Shown: piece by piece, positions 15,807 to 23,568 of the stretch
Layout: each line of letters starts with the position of its first letter
Numbering within the stretch: position 1 is the first letter of the stretch
DNA from: an uncultured Fibrobacter sp.
Lineage (GTDB): Bacteria; Fibrobacterota; Fibrobacteria; Fibrobacterales; Fibrobacteraceae
DNA: 36,127 nucleotides
NCBI GenBank assembly: GCA_946183925.1
Contig: CAMHDS010000016.1
Location: 1 to 36,127, forward strand
Direction of reading: 5' to 3'
The notes under the pieces: model-generated
The model's database searches: none
Seen by the model: the letters and a program-made list of their open reading frames with translations, nothing else
What the model was told of the DNA's origin: nothing
Position numbers and translations under genes: made by a program

Positions 15807-16325
15807 CTACACATTCTCATCCGGCTTGACCACCGTAAGCACCCAATAATTTCCCGTTTTCTTCCGGGAAAACACCTTTATGCCGTCGGCCACCAGGGAG
15901 CCCGGCACGTTTTCGATAGGGGAACCATCGTCCAGGTATATTTCCAGCGGCCGACCCGCAGGAAACCCCGCCATCACCAGGCGGGACCGGACCGAATTCC
16001 CGGGGCAGGCCACGCCCCGCAAGTCCAGCACCTTCGGAAACTCCATCTTCAGGCTCTCCGGAATGGGAGCCGTCTTGGACCGCTCGCAAAAGTCCACGAT
16101 CGCTTCGGCGTGTTCCTCCGGACTCTGCACCCACTCCCCCACGGGAATTTCGGCAGGAGCCTTCGCCAAAAACCAGGCTAGACCGTCGGTGCCGGTAAGA
16201 CTTGCAGAACACTCCCTGCGGACCCAGTCCGTGCAGGCATACCCCAAAAGCTGGACCAAAGACTTGCCGAAGCCCTCTTTTTTCCGGTTGTTTTCAACCC
16301 AAACTAAAAGCGGATTTTTGTCCAT
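15807..16325 (-). CDS. Fusion protein with C-terminal TusA/SirA-like sulfur-carrier domain
   Basis: 172 residues; ATG at 16325 is preferred over a TTG at 16343, with AAGG about 10 bases upstream. Residues 98-170 match the TusA fold: VLDLRGVACPGNSVRSRLV, then GRPLEIYLDDGSPIENVPGSL and a final beta strand. Cys107 is the conserved sulfur-accepting Cys; the second Pro of the usual CPxP motif is Asn here. Residues 1-90 form a separate part (LVQLLGYACTDWVRRECSA, WFLAKAPAEIPVGEW) with two more Cys. I cannot assign it. TusA proteins pass persulfide sulfur in tRNA thiolation or sulfur-compound metabolism in the cytoplasm. It heads the minus-strand group with the SGNH-like and zinc-ribbon genes, divergent from the GT2 gene at 16493. 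Confidence 0.75.
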   Translation of the reverse strand: MDKNPLLVWVENNRKKEGFGKSLVQLLGYACTDWVRRECSASLTGTDGLAWFLAKAPAEIPVGEWVQSPEEHAEAIVDFCERSKTAPIPESLKMEFPKVLDLRGVACPGNSVRSRLVMAGFPAGRPLEIYLDDGSPIENVPGSLVADGIKVFSRKKTGNYWVLTVVKPDENV

Positions 16326-16447
16326 CTGGCAGTGCCTTGTCAAGGGGTAAAACCGAGAAAAATTTCTTTTTTTTCAAAATTTTCAAAAGCGATAAAAAAA
16401 CTATCAAAAAATTCGTACAAGGTGTAGAAAAGTTTTGTTAACCTTTC

Positions 16448-16453
16448 TATAAT
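16448..16453 (+). promoter_or_regulatory. Probable -10 element of the processive GT2 gene
   Basis: A perfect TATAAT lies 40 bases upstream of the start codon. The position 17 bases further upstream reads TAGAAA, a poor -35 box, so recognition may rely on the -10 element and the very A/T-rich upstream tract (16360-16440). Confidence 0.5.
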
Positions 16454-16492
16454 TGGCGTCAAGCATTCAAGTATGCAAAGGTTTTTGGAATT

Positions 16493-18028
16493 ATGATAAA
16501 CAGTGTCCTACTCTATGCGATGTTCGTGGTGTACGTCATCGCAGGCGTTGGCTTGGTCATTTACGGTTTTAGTTGCTATTACAGTATTTACCTGTTCCTG
16601 AAAAACAGCCGAAAGACCCGTCTTACCGACCGCAAGAACATTCTCCAGTTTTACCGTGAACATTCCATGGCGGACCTGCCCCAGGTTACCACGCAGCTGC
16701 CCGTGTTTAACGAGGCCAACTGCGTGGAGCGACTGCTGGAGGCGGTCTGCGCTATCGACTACCCCAAGGACAAGCACGAAATCCAGGTTCTGGACGATTC
16801 CACCGACGAGTGCTACGAAGTAGCCAAGAAAAAGGTGGAAGAACTGGCAGCCAAGGGTTACGACATCAAGCTCATCCACCGCACCAACCGTTCCGAATTC
16901 AAGGCCGGCGCCCTCAAGGAGGCCATGCAGGTTGCCAAGGGCGATTTCCTCGCCATATTCGACGCGGACTTCGTGCCCGAGAAGGACTTCCTCCTCAAGA
17001 CCATTCCCTACCTGGTAATGGACGAAAAGATTGGTCTTGTCCAGGGACGCTGGGGCCACCTGAACCGCACCGAATCCGGTCTTACCCTTGCCCAGTCCAT
17101 CGGTATCGACGGACACTTCGTGGTGGAACAGTCCGCCCGTAGCTGGGGCAAGCTCTTCATGAACTTCAACGGTACCGCCGGCGTGTGGCGCAAGCAGGCC
17201 ATCTACGGCGGTGGCGGCTGGGAGGGCGACACCCTGACCGAAGACATGGACCTCTCCTATCGGTCCCAGCTCGCCGGCTGGAAGATGAAGTTCGTGTTCG
17301 ACGTGATTGTGCCTGCCGAACTCCCCAACGACATCAACGCCTTCAAGGCACAGCAGTTCCGCTGGGCCAAGGGTTCTATCCAGACCGCCATCAAGATTCT
17401 GCCCCGGGTGCTCAAGGCGAAGGTTCCTCTCCGCGTAAAGATCGGCGCCATCCTCCACACGACCCACTACTCGATCCACCCCTGCATGTTGTTTACCGCT
17501 CTCTGCGCCTGGCCGTTGCTTGCCTTCTTTGAACCGGTGGCACACCTGCCGGGCTGGGCCTACACCATTGGTTTCAGCTTTATCTTCCTTGCCGCTATCG
17601 CTCCTTCTGTGCTTTACTTTGTGGCCCAGCGCTGCTCCGGCTACACCGGCTGGAAAATCCGCCTGCTGAGTTTGCCTATCTTGATGGCCCTTGGCGTGGG
17701 CATCGCCGTAAGCAACTCCCGTGCCGTATTCTCCGCCGTCATCGGAAGCAAGGGCAGCTTTGTCCGCACGCCCAAGAGCGGCGGCTCCAAAAAGAAGGCC
17801 AAGAGCCACTACGCCCAAAAGTTCCCCTGGCAGGCCGTAGTGGAACTGGGAGTGGGCGTTTACTGCATCTTCGGTCTTCTGGAATACATCGGCGCCCAGA
17901 AGTTCATCATCGGACCGTTCCTCGCCCTTTATGCCGTCGGTTTCCTTTCCGTGAGCGTGCTTTCCTTTATGCACTACATCGGAAACATCATCGAGATGCA
18001 CCGGGCAAAGAAGAATTCGGAATCCTGA
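16493..18028 (+). CDS. Processive family 2 glycosyltransferase, cellulose-synthase-like (CslA/CslC-type)
   Basis: 511 residues starting at ATG 16493. An N-terminal membrane helix (about 6-36) precedes the catalytic domain, which shows all processive GT2 marks: VLDDSTDE (Asp101/102), FDADF (157-159), TEDMDLS (249-251, catalytic base) and QQFRW (287-291). About five membrane segments follow (about 320-345, 355-378, 395-415, 440-470, 480-505). There is no PilZ domain, so no sign of c-di-GMP control. Such enzymes build a beta-linked glucan or mannan from UDP-glucose or GDP-mannose and pass it through the inner membrane. No bcsB, bcsC or cellulase partner is adjacent, so the product is unknown. 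Plant Csl-like bacterial members of this type are often annotated simply as cellulose synthase family. It is convergent with the pseudopilin operon. Confidence 0.88.
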   Translation: MINSVLLYAMFVVYVIAGVGLVIYGFSCYYSIYLFLKNSRKTRLTDRKNILQFYREHSMADLPQVTTQLPVFNEANCVERLLEAVCAIDYPKDKHEIQVLDDSTDECYEVAKKKVEELAAKGYDIKLIHRTNRSEFKAGALKEAMQVAKGDFLAIFDADFVPEKDFLLKTIPYLVMDEKIGLVQGRWGHLNRTESGLTLAQSIGIDGHFVVEQSARSWGKLFMNFNGTAGVWRKQAIYGGGGWEGDTLTEDMDLSYRSQLAGWKMKFVFDVIVPAELPNDINAFKAQQFRWAKGSIQTAIKILPRVLKAKVPLRVKIGAILHTTHYSIHPCMLFTALCAWPLLAFFEPVAHLPGWAYTIGFSFIFLAAIAPSVLYFVAQRCSGYTGWKIRLLSLPILMALGVGIAVSNSRAVFSAVIGSKGSFVRTPKSGGSKKKAKSHYAQKFPWQAVVELGVGVYCIFGLLEYIGAQKFIIGPFLALYAVGFLSVSVLSFMHYIGNIIEMHRAKKNSES

Positions 18029-18086
18029 TTTCGGAGTTCGGAATTATCGAAGGACTCAAGAAGTTCTGAGAAATTCGAGAAAGTAA

Positions 18087-18311
18087 TTAATAACGATTAG
18101 AGATTGATTTCGGGTCTGGGTTCACCACGACCCGGTTTTTAGTTTGTATCAAGTCCTGCAAGAGAGCCCCCGTGCTGGTCTGGTAGTCCCTCTGCAGCCG
18201 CACGTAATCCCCGTGCATGCCTTTCCACACGCCAAATGCCACCAGTGCCACGATTCCCGCGCAAGCCATGGTCACCACCAGCTCCATCAATGTGAATCCG
18301 TCTCTTCGCAC
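18087..18311 (-). CDS. Very short prepilin-like protein (74 aa), last gene of secretin operon
   Basis: The GTG at 18311 is taken as start: AAGGA lies about 8 bases upstream and the frame gives MRRDG, cleaved before FTLMELVVTMACAGIVALVAF with Glu5. The mature protein is only about 69 residues: the hydrophobic helix, an amphipathic extension (HGDYVRLQRDYQTSTGALLQDLI) and a short tail. Pseudopilins normally have a globular beta domain after the helix and reach 100-200 residues, so this is either a minimal helix-only subunit or a truncated gene. It overlaps the preceding pilin gene by 25 bases, implying translational coupling. A longer frame starting at 18374 would bury the leader peptide and is unlikely. 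Confidence 0.68.
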   Translation of the reverse strand: MRRDGFTLMELVVTMACAGIVALVAFGVWKGMHGDYVRLQRDYQTSTGALLQDLIQTKNRVVVNPDPKSISNRY

Positions 18312-18673
18312 CGTACAATCCTTTTCAAGGTCAAGTCGTTCCAGTATCCCGAGGTTTCGTGAACGGCCACCCACTGCAGGGGGACACTCCCCGGTACGCG
18401 TTCAAACGACAGTGAAAAATCTATCCCCTGCCTCGACACCGGAACCGAGGTCAAGGCCGTGTCGGCCGGGTCGCGCCTAGGCTTTACACAAGGGGCAGGC
18501 TTTGCCACCTGTTCTTCCATCAGAGCCACCGCCTCCAAGAGGGAGTGTCCCTTTTGGGACTCCCTCTCCTTTATCTGAGAAAAACTGACAATGGTATGCC
18601 CGATTCCCATAGCCCCGATAGAGAGCACCACCACGGCCACCATGACCTCCATCAAGATAAAGCCCCGTTTCAT
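18287..18673 (-). CDS. Prepilin-like protein, GspI/PilV type
   Basis: 128 residues, ATG at 18673 in a 4-base ATGA overlap with the upstream gene. Leader MKRG, cleaved before FILMEVMVAVVVLSIGAMGIG with Glu5, then a short globular part (residues 35-128). Size and pattern fit GspI or PilV minor pilins. It sits between a K/PilX-like gene and the 74-residue pilin in the secretin operon. This is the second set of minor pilins in the window; the first is at 1248-11716 and is much larger in its J and K members. It probably forms part of a fibre tip or a short pseudopilus with its neighbours. Confidence 0.8.
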   Translation of the reverse strand: MKRGFILMEVMVAVVVLSIGAMGIGHTIVSFSQIKERESQKGHSLLEAVALMEEQVAKPAPCVKPRRDPADTALTSVPVSRQGIDFSLSFERVPGSVPLQWVAVHETSGYWNDLTLKRIVRCEETDSH

Positions 18674-19548
18674 AGGCGCCCCCAGATTTTACGTTTGCCC
18701 TCTATAAAGGCGGGGAACAGAATCCCGCCAGGAGCATCCTCAGAGTTCTGCGCAGTCTCATTCTCGTCACTTTCGGACCAGGTTGCCACTATAGCCGTCG
18801 GAAACAGACTCCGGGCACGGTCTTGCATCCGGAAACTTGAAGCAAGTACCACCCCCCGAAAACACGCATCCTCTTCGGCACGGAAACCGCCTCGAGTGAA
18901 GAGCTCTAAGTACCCGACAGACATCTCTCCCTGAAAAACGACATCGCCCAAGGAATATAACCGGAGCGTATCAAAATGGGCCCTTCCGCGAATAAGGACG
19001 GAACCTTCCACCCAGAAGCTAGCCGAACGAATGCTGTCGGAAAAATTCATCTCGAGATCGCCCTGATGAATAGCGCCCGACATAAACTGTTCGGCCTGAA
19101 AATAACGCTTGTTTCCGTACAGGTCTTTTTCCGCCGTCATCTCCTGCAGCCGCTTTTCCAAATCGGCCCTGTAAGCAGACATCCCGTTCGACCATTCCCA
19201 AAAAGAAACGTCGTGAGGTTCCGTTCCCGCCACAAAGCAAAGCTCCCCCACGCCCGACGCCTTGCCGGAACTGTCCACGACAGCAGAAGCACAAATCTTT
19301 TCCCAAGGGCCGAAGGGTTCCGCCTGCACGGGAGGCAGTTCCGGATAATACCCCGACGGAAACCCCTGCAGGTGAAGCAGCACGGCAGATTCCGCCTTGT
19401 AGAAATTCTCGAAATCCGACTTGAAGCGGGCATACACCGGATTCATGTGTCCTACCGTTTTCAGCAGAGTGGTAAAGAGCAGCGTCAGGCTCAGCAGCAG
19501 AACCGCCACCAGGGGCAGCACGAACCCGCGGGAACTAGGGCGCACCAT
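18670..19548 (-). CDS. GspK/PilX-like prepilin protein
   Basis: 292 residues. ATG at 19548 is chosen because GGAGG lies 7 bases upstream; a GTG at 19569 lacks one. Leader MVRPSSRG, cleaved before FVLPLVAVLLLSLTLLFTTLL; position 5 is Leu, not Glu, as in K/PilX-like subunits. After the pilin helix comes a region with Cys residues. At about 175-250 a beta-helix-like series of short strands follows (SFWVEGSVLIRGRAHF, LYSLGDVVFQGEMSVGYLELFTRGGF), similar in style to the N-terminal third of the giant prepilin. It overlaps the upstream gene by 14 bases. Likely the tip subunit of the fibre assembled by this operon. Confidence 0.75.
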   Translation of the reverse strand: MVRPSSRGFVLPLVAVLLLSLTLLFTTLLKTVGHMNPVYARFKSDFENFYKAESAVLLHLQGFPSGYYPELPPVQAEPFGPWEKICASAVVDSSGKASGVGELCFVAGTEPHDVSFWEWSNGMSAYRADLEKRLQEMTAEKDLYGNKRYFQAEQFMSGAIHQGDLEMNFSDSIRSASFWVEGSVLIRGRAHFDTLRLYSLGDVVFQGEMSVGYLELFTRGGFRAEEDACFRGVVLASSFRMQDRARSLFPTAIVATWSESDENETAQNSEDAPGGILFPAFIEGKRKIWGRL

Positions 19549-20599
19549 TGAGCACCTCCCACTCCGCACCTCCGCACTCCAGCACCACCCGGTCCCGAAG
19601 CACGGATTTCACCCGGTACGACTCCAAGGAATCCCCCGCCCTTTTCACGACCCGCGCACCGGCGAACACACCCGAAAACAGCCTGTCCCCTACGATTCCC
19701 TGAACGGAAATAGACGGCCTTGGGCACTCGGTAGCCGCCTCTCTGGCTTTCGGGCGCGAGCTTTTTGCAGTTTTTTGGATACGGGGCTCTTTTGATATGG
19801 GCCCTGTCGCGGGTGTGGATAGCACAGGGGCTTCCGGAGACGGCAGCGCTACGCCGCCGGCATCAAGATTTTCCCGCACAAGAATTCCCGCAAACATCAT
19901 CAGGAAAAATAGCATTAAAGAAAGTGCCGCCGCCCTCCCCCGCTTTGGGGATTCAAGATGCAGGCCCTTCCAGAACGGATCCTTTGCGGCTTTTCCAAGC
20001 TGTACCACCCATACCGCCGCAGGGTCGCCGAAGTCCACTTCCAGGAATTCCAGCTCGCCATGCCGGAAATTTTCCGCTTTCGAGAACAGCGGGTCCTGCC
20101 GCAAGAATTCGTCCATCCGCGCAAGCCGATTTAACGCAAGTTCTTTTCCGCAGGCTCCCTCGTAACCCCGTTCTTCGGACCAGTGGCAAAGCCTGCCCTC
20201 GTAAAAGACCAGCACGTACAAGGTGCCGTTCACGATAGCGGCATAGCGAAAGTTCTCGTAGCTCTCCCAGGATTCCATCTGGGCATCGGCCCTGGCGTAC
20301 AGGAACAGGGAGCGAGGCAGGGCGCGCCTTCCCCGCCAACAACACTTGCCGAAACCTTTTTCGCCGTCGCTTGACCCAGGCGAGCCGAGGATTACCAGGT
20401 ATCGGTGCCTTCGGCCCTCCGGCGAATTGAAGGACACCATCTTCCAGAATTTTGGAATACCTTCCACTTCCGGAAAATCCCTTCGGAAAAAATCCCTTCG
20501 GAAATATTCCAGCAGGTTTTCGGGGGCAAGACTTTCTTCAAATCCCGTCACCAGCTCCCAGGTGCAAATCCGGGCGTCAACGCCCTGAACGCGGGCCAT
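19535..20599 (-). CDS. Inner-membrane assembly protein with C-terminal PilP/GspC-like domain
   Basis: 354 residues; its ATG overlaps the secretin stop codon (TGATG). The first about 225 residues are cytoplasmic by prediction. A piece RYAAIVNGTLYVLVFYEGRL resembles the actin-like fold of PilM or the cytoplasmic part of GspL, but this is weak. A single membrane helix follows at about 226-247 (AALSLMLFFLMMFAGILV). Then comes a Pro/Ser/Ala-rich linker, and a periplasmic domain from about 297 (ISVQGIVGDRLFSGVFAG...GDSLESYRVKSVLRDRVVLECGGAEWEVL). That last domain has the homology-region pattern shared by PilP and GspC, which bind the N-domains of the secretin. Position next to the secretin supports it. 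It may combine jobs split among PilM/N/O/P elsewhere. Function moderate, gene certain. Confidence 0.68.
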   Translation of the reverse strand: MARVQGVDARICTWELVTGFEESLAPENLLEYFRRDFFRRDFPEVEGIPKFWKMVSFNSPEGRRHRYLVILGSPGSSDGEKGFGKCCWRGRRALPRSLFLYARADAQMESWESYENFRYAAIVNGTLYVLVFYEGRLCHWSEERGYEGACGKELALNRLARMDEFLRQDPLFSKAENFRHGELEFLEVDFGDPAAVWVVQLGKAAKDPFWKGLHLESPKRGRAAALSLMLFFLMMFAGILVRENLDAGGVALPSPEAPVLSTPATGPISKEPRIQKTAKSSRPKAREAATECPRPSISVQGIVGDRLFSGVFAGARVVKRAGDSLESYRVKSVLRDRVVLECGGAEWEVLNGAP

Positions 20600-22305
20600 C
20601 AGAACTTCACCTCCGGAGTGATGAAGATGGCAAGTTCGCTTTCTTCTTCCTCCTCACTCTCGTAGCTGAAAAGTTTCCCGATAAGCGGAAGGCTCCCCAA
20701 AAAGGGTACAGCCGTGCGCACCTCGGTCTTGTTCTTGCGCACCAGTCCCCCGAGGCAAAGGGTTTCCCCGTTTTTCAAAAGCACCATGGTCTTTAGGTTC
20801 CGGGTGCTGATGTCCCGCGGGCCGTCACCGGAGCTGCGTCCCGCCGTCTTGATTTCGGGAGCCACGTCCAGAGTGATTACGCCCTCCCGGGTTACCGATG
20901 GCGTAAGCTCCAGAGAAATGCCGTCGTTGAAGGAGCGGTAATCCGTAATGGGGTAACCTTCGGCGCTGACCTGGCTCACCAGGTAATAGACCGTATTGGT
21001 CACGTTCAGTTCCGCCTTGTTGCCGTTCAGGGTGGTAAGCCGCGGGCGGGCAAGGACCTTCGCCTGGTTGTTTTCTTCCATAGAGGCAAGCTCCAGCTCG
21101 AATCGGTCCGGCAAGATGCCGATTTTACCGACGGCCCCCTTGCCCGAAGCATCCTTTCCCAAAAAATCCAGGAAACCTTTCAGTCCCAAATCGCCCTCCT
21201 TGGTGCGGCGACCAGAGCCTCCCCGTAGCCCGATTTCAAAAGCGCTCCCCTTCCGGAATTCCACAATCACGCAGGAGAGTGTCACCTGCATCAGGGGAAC
21301 GTCTATTTTCTGTAAAAGGGCCTCCGCCGATTCAATCCGATCGGTGGCTCCCGAAAGCAGCACGGCATTCTGCTCCTTCACTTCCGAAACCGCCATTTCC
21401 GTTCCAGAAAACATCTTTCCCAGCTGTTGCAGGGCGTGCTCGCCAGAGACGTGTTTCAGCGGGTAAAGTTTCGTCACCGAAAGGGGATTCCGGTTTCCTC
21501 CCTCCGATACAGACAGCGTATTGGAATCCAGCCGGAAGGCGTATCGGCTCCCCCGGAACAGGGCCTCCAAAAAATCCTGGAGGCGCACGTTTGAAAAATC
21601 CAGGCGGACCTTTTCGTCCAGGTTCCCGTACATGGCAAGGTTCAACTCCGCAAGGGCGGCCAGTTCCTTTACGGCCTCCCCTATGGGGACGCCGTCCAGA
21701 TGGGCTTCGTAGAGCGAATCCTCTTTCCAGATTCGTGCAGACGATTCCGGTTGTGCGCCCGCGGCCTCCCTGCGGTCCCCCGCCTGCACCATCCGGACCA
21801 TCAAGCAGCCATTCTTCTTTTCTACAGCAAAGCCGTTGACTTCTAGCAGGGAGCGAAACGCACGCTCCAAAGGCAGACTGCGGATACTTCCGGAGAGATT
21901 CCCCTGGACATCCGGCTTCCACAAGATGTTCAGCCCCGTGGTGGCGCTGAACTCTTCCAGAAATTCAAGAACGTCCTTGTCCTGCACCTGGACCGACACC
22001 AGGGAATCCTGCAGGCGGATGTCGCTTTTCCCGCGAAGCTTTTGGGGCTCTATTACCAGCAGGTTCTCCTTCTGGACTAGTTCCAGCCCGTTGGATTCAC
22101 ACAAGGCGGACAAGCCCTCCAAAAGGGAAACTCCTTCCAAATGGAATGTGACCCGACGGTCCACGCCGGCATCCACCATTACGGGAACATCGTAGGCCAG
22201 CGACAAAGAACGGGCCACCTCCTGCACGGGAGTGTCCACAAAATCAAGGGTTACAGCGCCCGACGCAAGGGCGGCCAACAAAAGAACTAGGGGGAGGGCA
22301 CGCAC
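20599..22305 (-). CDS. Secretin (PilQ/GspD family outer-membrane pore)
   Basis: 568 residues, GTG start at 22305 with GGAGG 8 bases upstream. A signal peptide (residues 1 to about 17, LPLVLLLAALASGA) is followed by short N-domains: STN-like (about 18-70), then two KH-like repeats (about 95-165 and 185-260) and another at about 265-345. The C-terminal secretin domain covers about 350-568, with VLARPRLTTLNGNKAELNV, the TPSVTREGVITLDVAPEI strands and the signature GGLVRKNKTEVRTAVPFLGSLPLIGKLF near the end. It forms the outer-membrane channel for a type IV pilus or type II secretion machine. It is the first gene of an operon followed by the PilP/GspC-like protein and three pseudopilins. It lacks an AMIN domain, so PilQ versus GspD cannot be settled. 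Confidence 0.9.
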   Translation of the reverse strand: MRALPLVLLLAALASGAVTLDFVDTPVQEVARSLSLAYDVPVMVDAGVDRRVTFHLEGVSLLEGLSALCESNGLELVQKENLLVIEPQKLRGKSDIRLQDSLVSVQVQDKDVLEFLEEFSATTGLNILWKPDVQGNLSGSIRSLPLERAFRSLLEVNGFAVEKKNGCLMVRMVQAGDRREAAGAQPESSARIWKEDSLYEAHLDGVPIGEAVKELAALAELNLAMYGNLDEKVRLDFSNVRLQDFLEALFRGSRYAFRLDSNTLSVSEGGNRNPLSVTKLYPLKHVSGEHALQQLGKMFSGTEMAVSEVKEQNAVLLSGATDRIESAEALLQKIDVPLMQVTLSCVIVEFRKGSAFEIGLRGGSGRRTKEGDLGLKGFLDFLGKDASGKGAVGKIGILPDRFELELASMEENNQAKVLARPRLTTLNGNKAELNVTNTVYYLVSQVSAEGYPITDYRSFNDGISLELTPSVTREGVITLDVAPEIKTAGRSSGDGPRDISTRNLKTMVLLKNGETLCLGGLVRKNKTEVRTAVPFLGSLPLIGKLFSYESEEEEESELAIFITPEVKF

Positions 22306-22368
22306 CGCAAGACCTCCATGAAAGACATATTCAAAAGAGATTCCTGCGGAATCCGCCGAAGAACGACG

Positions 22369-22385
22369 CTAAAGAGAATCTTTAG
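22369..22385. promoter_or_regulatory. Palindrome upstream of the secretin operon
   Basis: CTAAAGA-GAA-TCTTTAG is a perfect inverted repeat with a 3-base centre, about 65-80 bases upstream of the secretin start. No tract follows that would make it a terminator. It could be an operator, but this is based only on its symmetry and position. Confidence 0.3.
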
Positions 22386-22403
22386 GCATTCCGCGGGGTA
22401 AAA

Positions 22404-22440
22404 TACAAAAAAGAATTCCCCGAGAGTAGCCCGGGGAATA
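22404..22440 (-). terminator. Rho-independent terminator after pilT
   Basis: On the minus strand ATTCCCC (22439-22433) pairs with GGGGAAT (22421-22415), followed by TCTTTTTTGTATTTT. It lies 25 bases after the pilT stop codon and separates the pilT operon from the secretin operon. Confidence 0.8.
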
Positions 22441-22464
22441 AAGAAGCAACAATCCGAATAGAAT

Positions 22465-23565
22465 TTACATCCAGCCGCGTTCAGATGTACCGGTAATGCC
22501 GCGAATCTTCAGTTCGAAGTCGTCCCTGTTGGTAGCCGCATTCAAGGCCACATCCAGAGAAATCTTTTCTTCGTTGTAGAGTTCCAGCAGGGACTGGTCG
22601 AAGGTCTGGCTATGGTACTGCATGTGGCCTTCGGCAATGGCCGTTTCCACCATAGGAAGCTTGTCCTTGTCCTTGATGTATTCCTTGATGGCCGCCGTAT
22701 TCACCAGGATTTCGGCGGCAGGCACGCGGCCCTTGCCGTCCTTAGTGGGCAACAGGCGGAGCGAAATTATGCCGGCCAGAACTTCAGCCAGCAACAAGCG
22801 GATTTCGTCGTGCTGGTGAGGCGGGTACATAGAAAGCACACGCTGAATTGTTTCGGTAGCGTTGGTGGTATGGATGGTGGCAAACACCATGTGACCCGTA
22901 TCCGCTGCCGTAAGCGCAATGGCCATGGTCTCCAGGTCACGAATTTCACCCACCAGAAGCACATCCGGGTCCTGACGGAGGGCTGCACGCAAGGCGTTGG
23001 CGTAAGAAAGAGTATCCACGCCCAGTTCACGCTGAGAAATAATGGCCTTGTTGTCGTTGTACAGGTATTCGATAGGGTCTTCTACCGTAATGATGTTCAC
23101 CGACTCGTTCTGGTTGATGTAATCCAGCATAGAGGCGAGAGTCGTAGACTTACCGGAACCCGTCGTACCCGTCACCAGAATAAGACCGCGGCGGGTCAAA
23201 GCCAGGTCCTTCACCACATCGGGGAGACCCAGTTCTTCGAAAGGCGGAATCTTTGCCTTGATGTGACGAATCACCACGGCAATGGTACCACGCTGGCGGA
23301 ACACGTTCACACGGAAACGGCCCATGTCGCGGGCGCCCACGGCAAAGTCGCATTCCTTGTTGGTCTCAAAGCGTTGTTTCTGGTCCCGGTTCATGATATC
23401 GTCCAAAAAGGAATCCATCATGGCGGGGTCGATGCGGGTATCAAAAATTTTTACCAGGGAGCCGTTGATGCGGAAAATAGGAGGAGTCCCAACACGAATG
23501 TGCAAGTCAGAGGCTTTGCTCTTTACCATTTCGCGAAGTAACTGTTCAATCCTTAAATCAGCCAT
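22465..23565 (-). CDS. pilT: Type IV pilus retraction ATPase PilT
   Basis: 366 residues, the usual PilT length. ATG at 23565 has GGAGG 7 bases upstream. The N-terminal PAS-like domain (about 1-110, SDLHIRVGTPPIFRINGSL) is followed by the RecA-like ATPase: Walker A GTTGSGKST (133-141), Asp box VEDPIEY (161-167), Walker B with DVLLVGEIRD (201-210), and His box TGHMVFATIHT (223-233). A form of the retraction motif AIRNLIRE is present as AIKEYIKD (292-299). PilT is a cytoplasmic hexamer that depolymerises type IV pili, so real retractile pili, not only a secretion pseudopilus, are likely in this organism. It is the last gene of an operon with a Trm112-like and a TPR gene, ending at the terminator at 22404-22440. 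Confidence 0.95.
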   Translation of the reverse strand: MADLRIEQLLREMVKSKASDLHIRVGTPPIFRINGSLVKIFDTRIDPAMMDSFLDDIMNRDQKQRFETNKECDFAVGARDMGRFRVNVFRQRGTIAVVIRHIKAKIPPFEELGLPDVVKDLALTRRGLILVTGTTGSGKSTTLASMLDYINQNESVNIITVEDPIEYLYNDNKAIISQRELGVDTLSYANALRAALRQDPDVLLVGEIRDLETMAIALTAADTGHMVFATIHTTNATETIQRVLSMYPPHQHDEIRLLLAEVLAGIISLRLLPTKDGKGRVPAAEILVNTAAIKEYIKDKDKLPMVETAIAEGHMQYHSQTFDQSLLELYNEEKISLDVALNAATNRDDFELKIRGITGTSERGWM

Positions 23566-23568
23566 CTA

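Noticed and set aside
16508-18001. 497-codon minus-strand open frame opposite the processive GT2
   Set aside because: The plus strand carries all GT2 catalytic motifs; the antisense protein is low-complexity.
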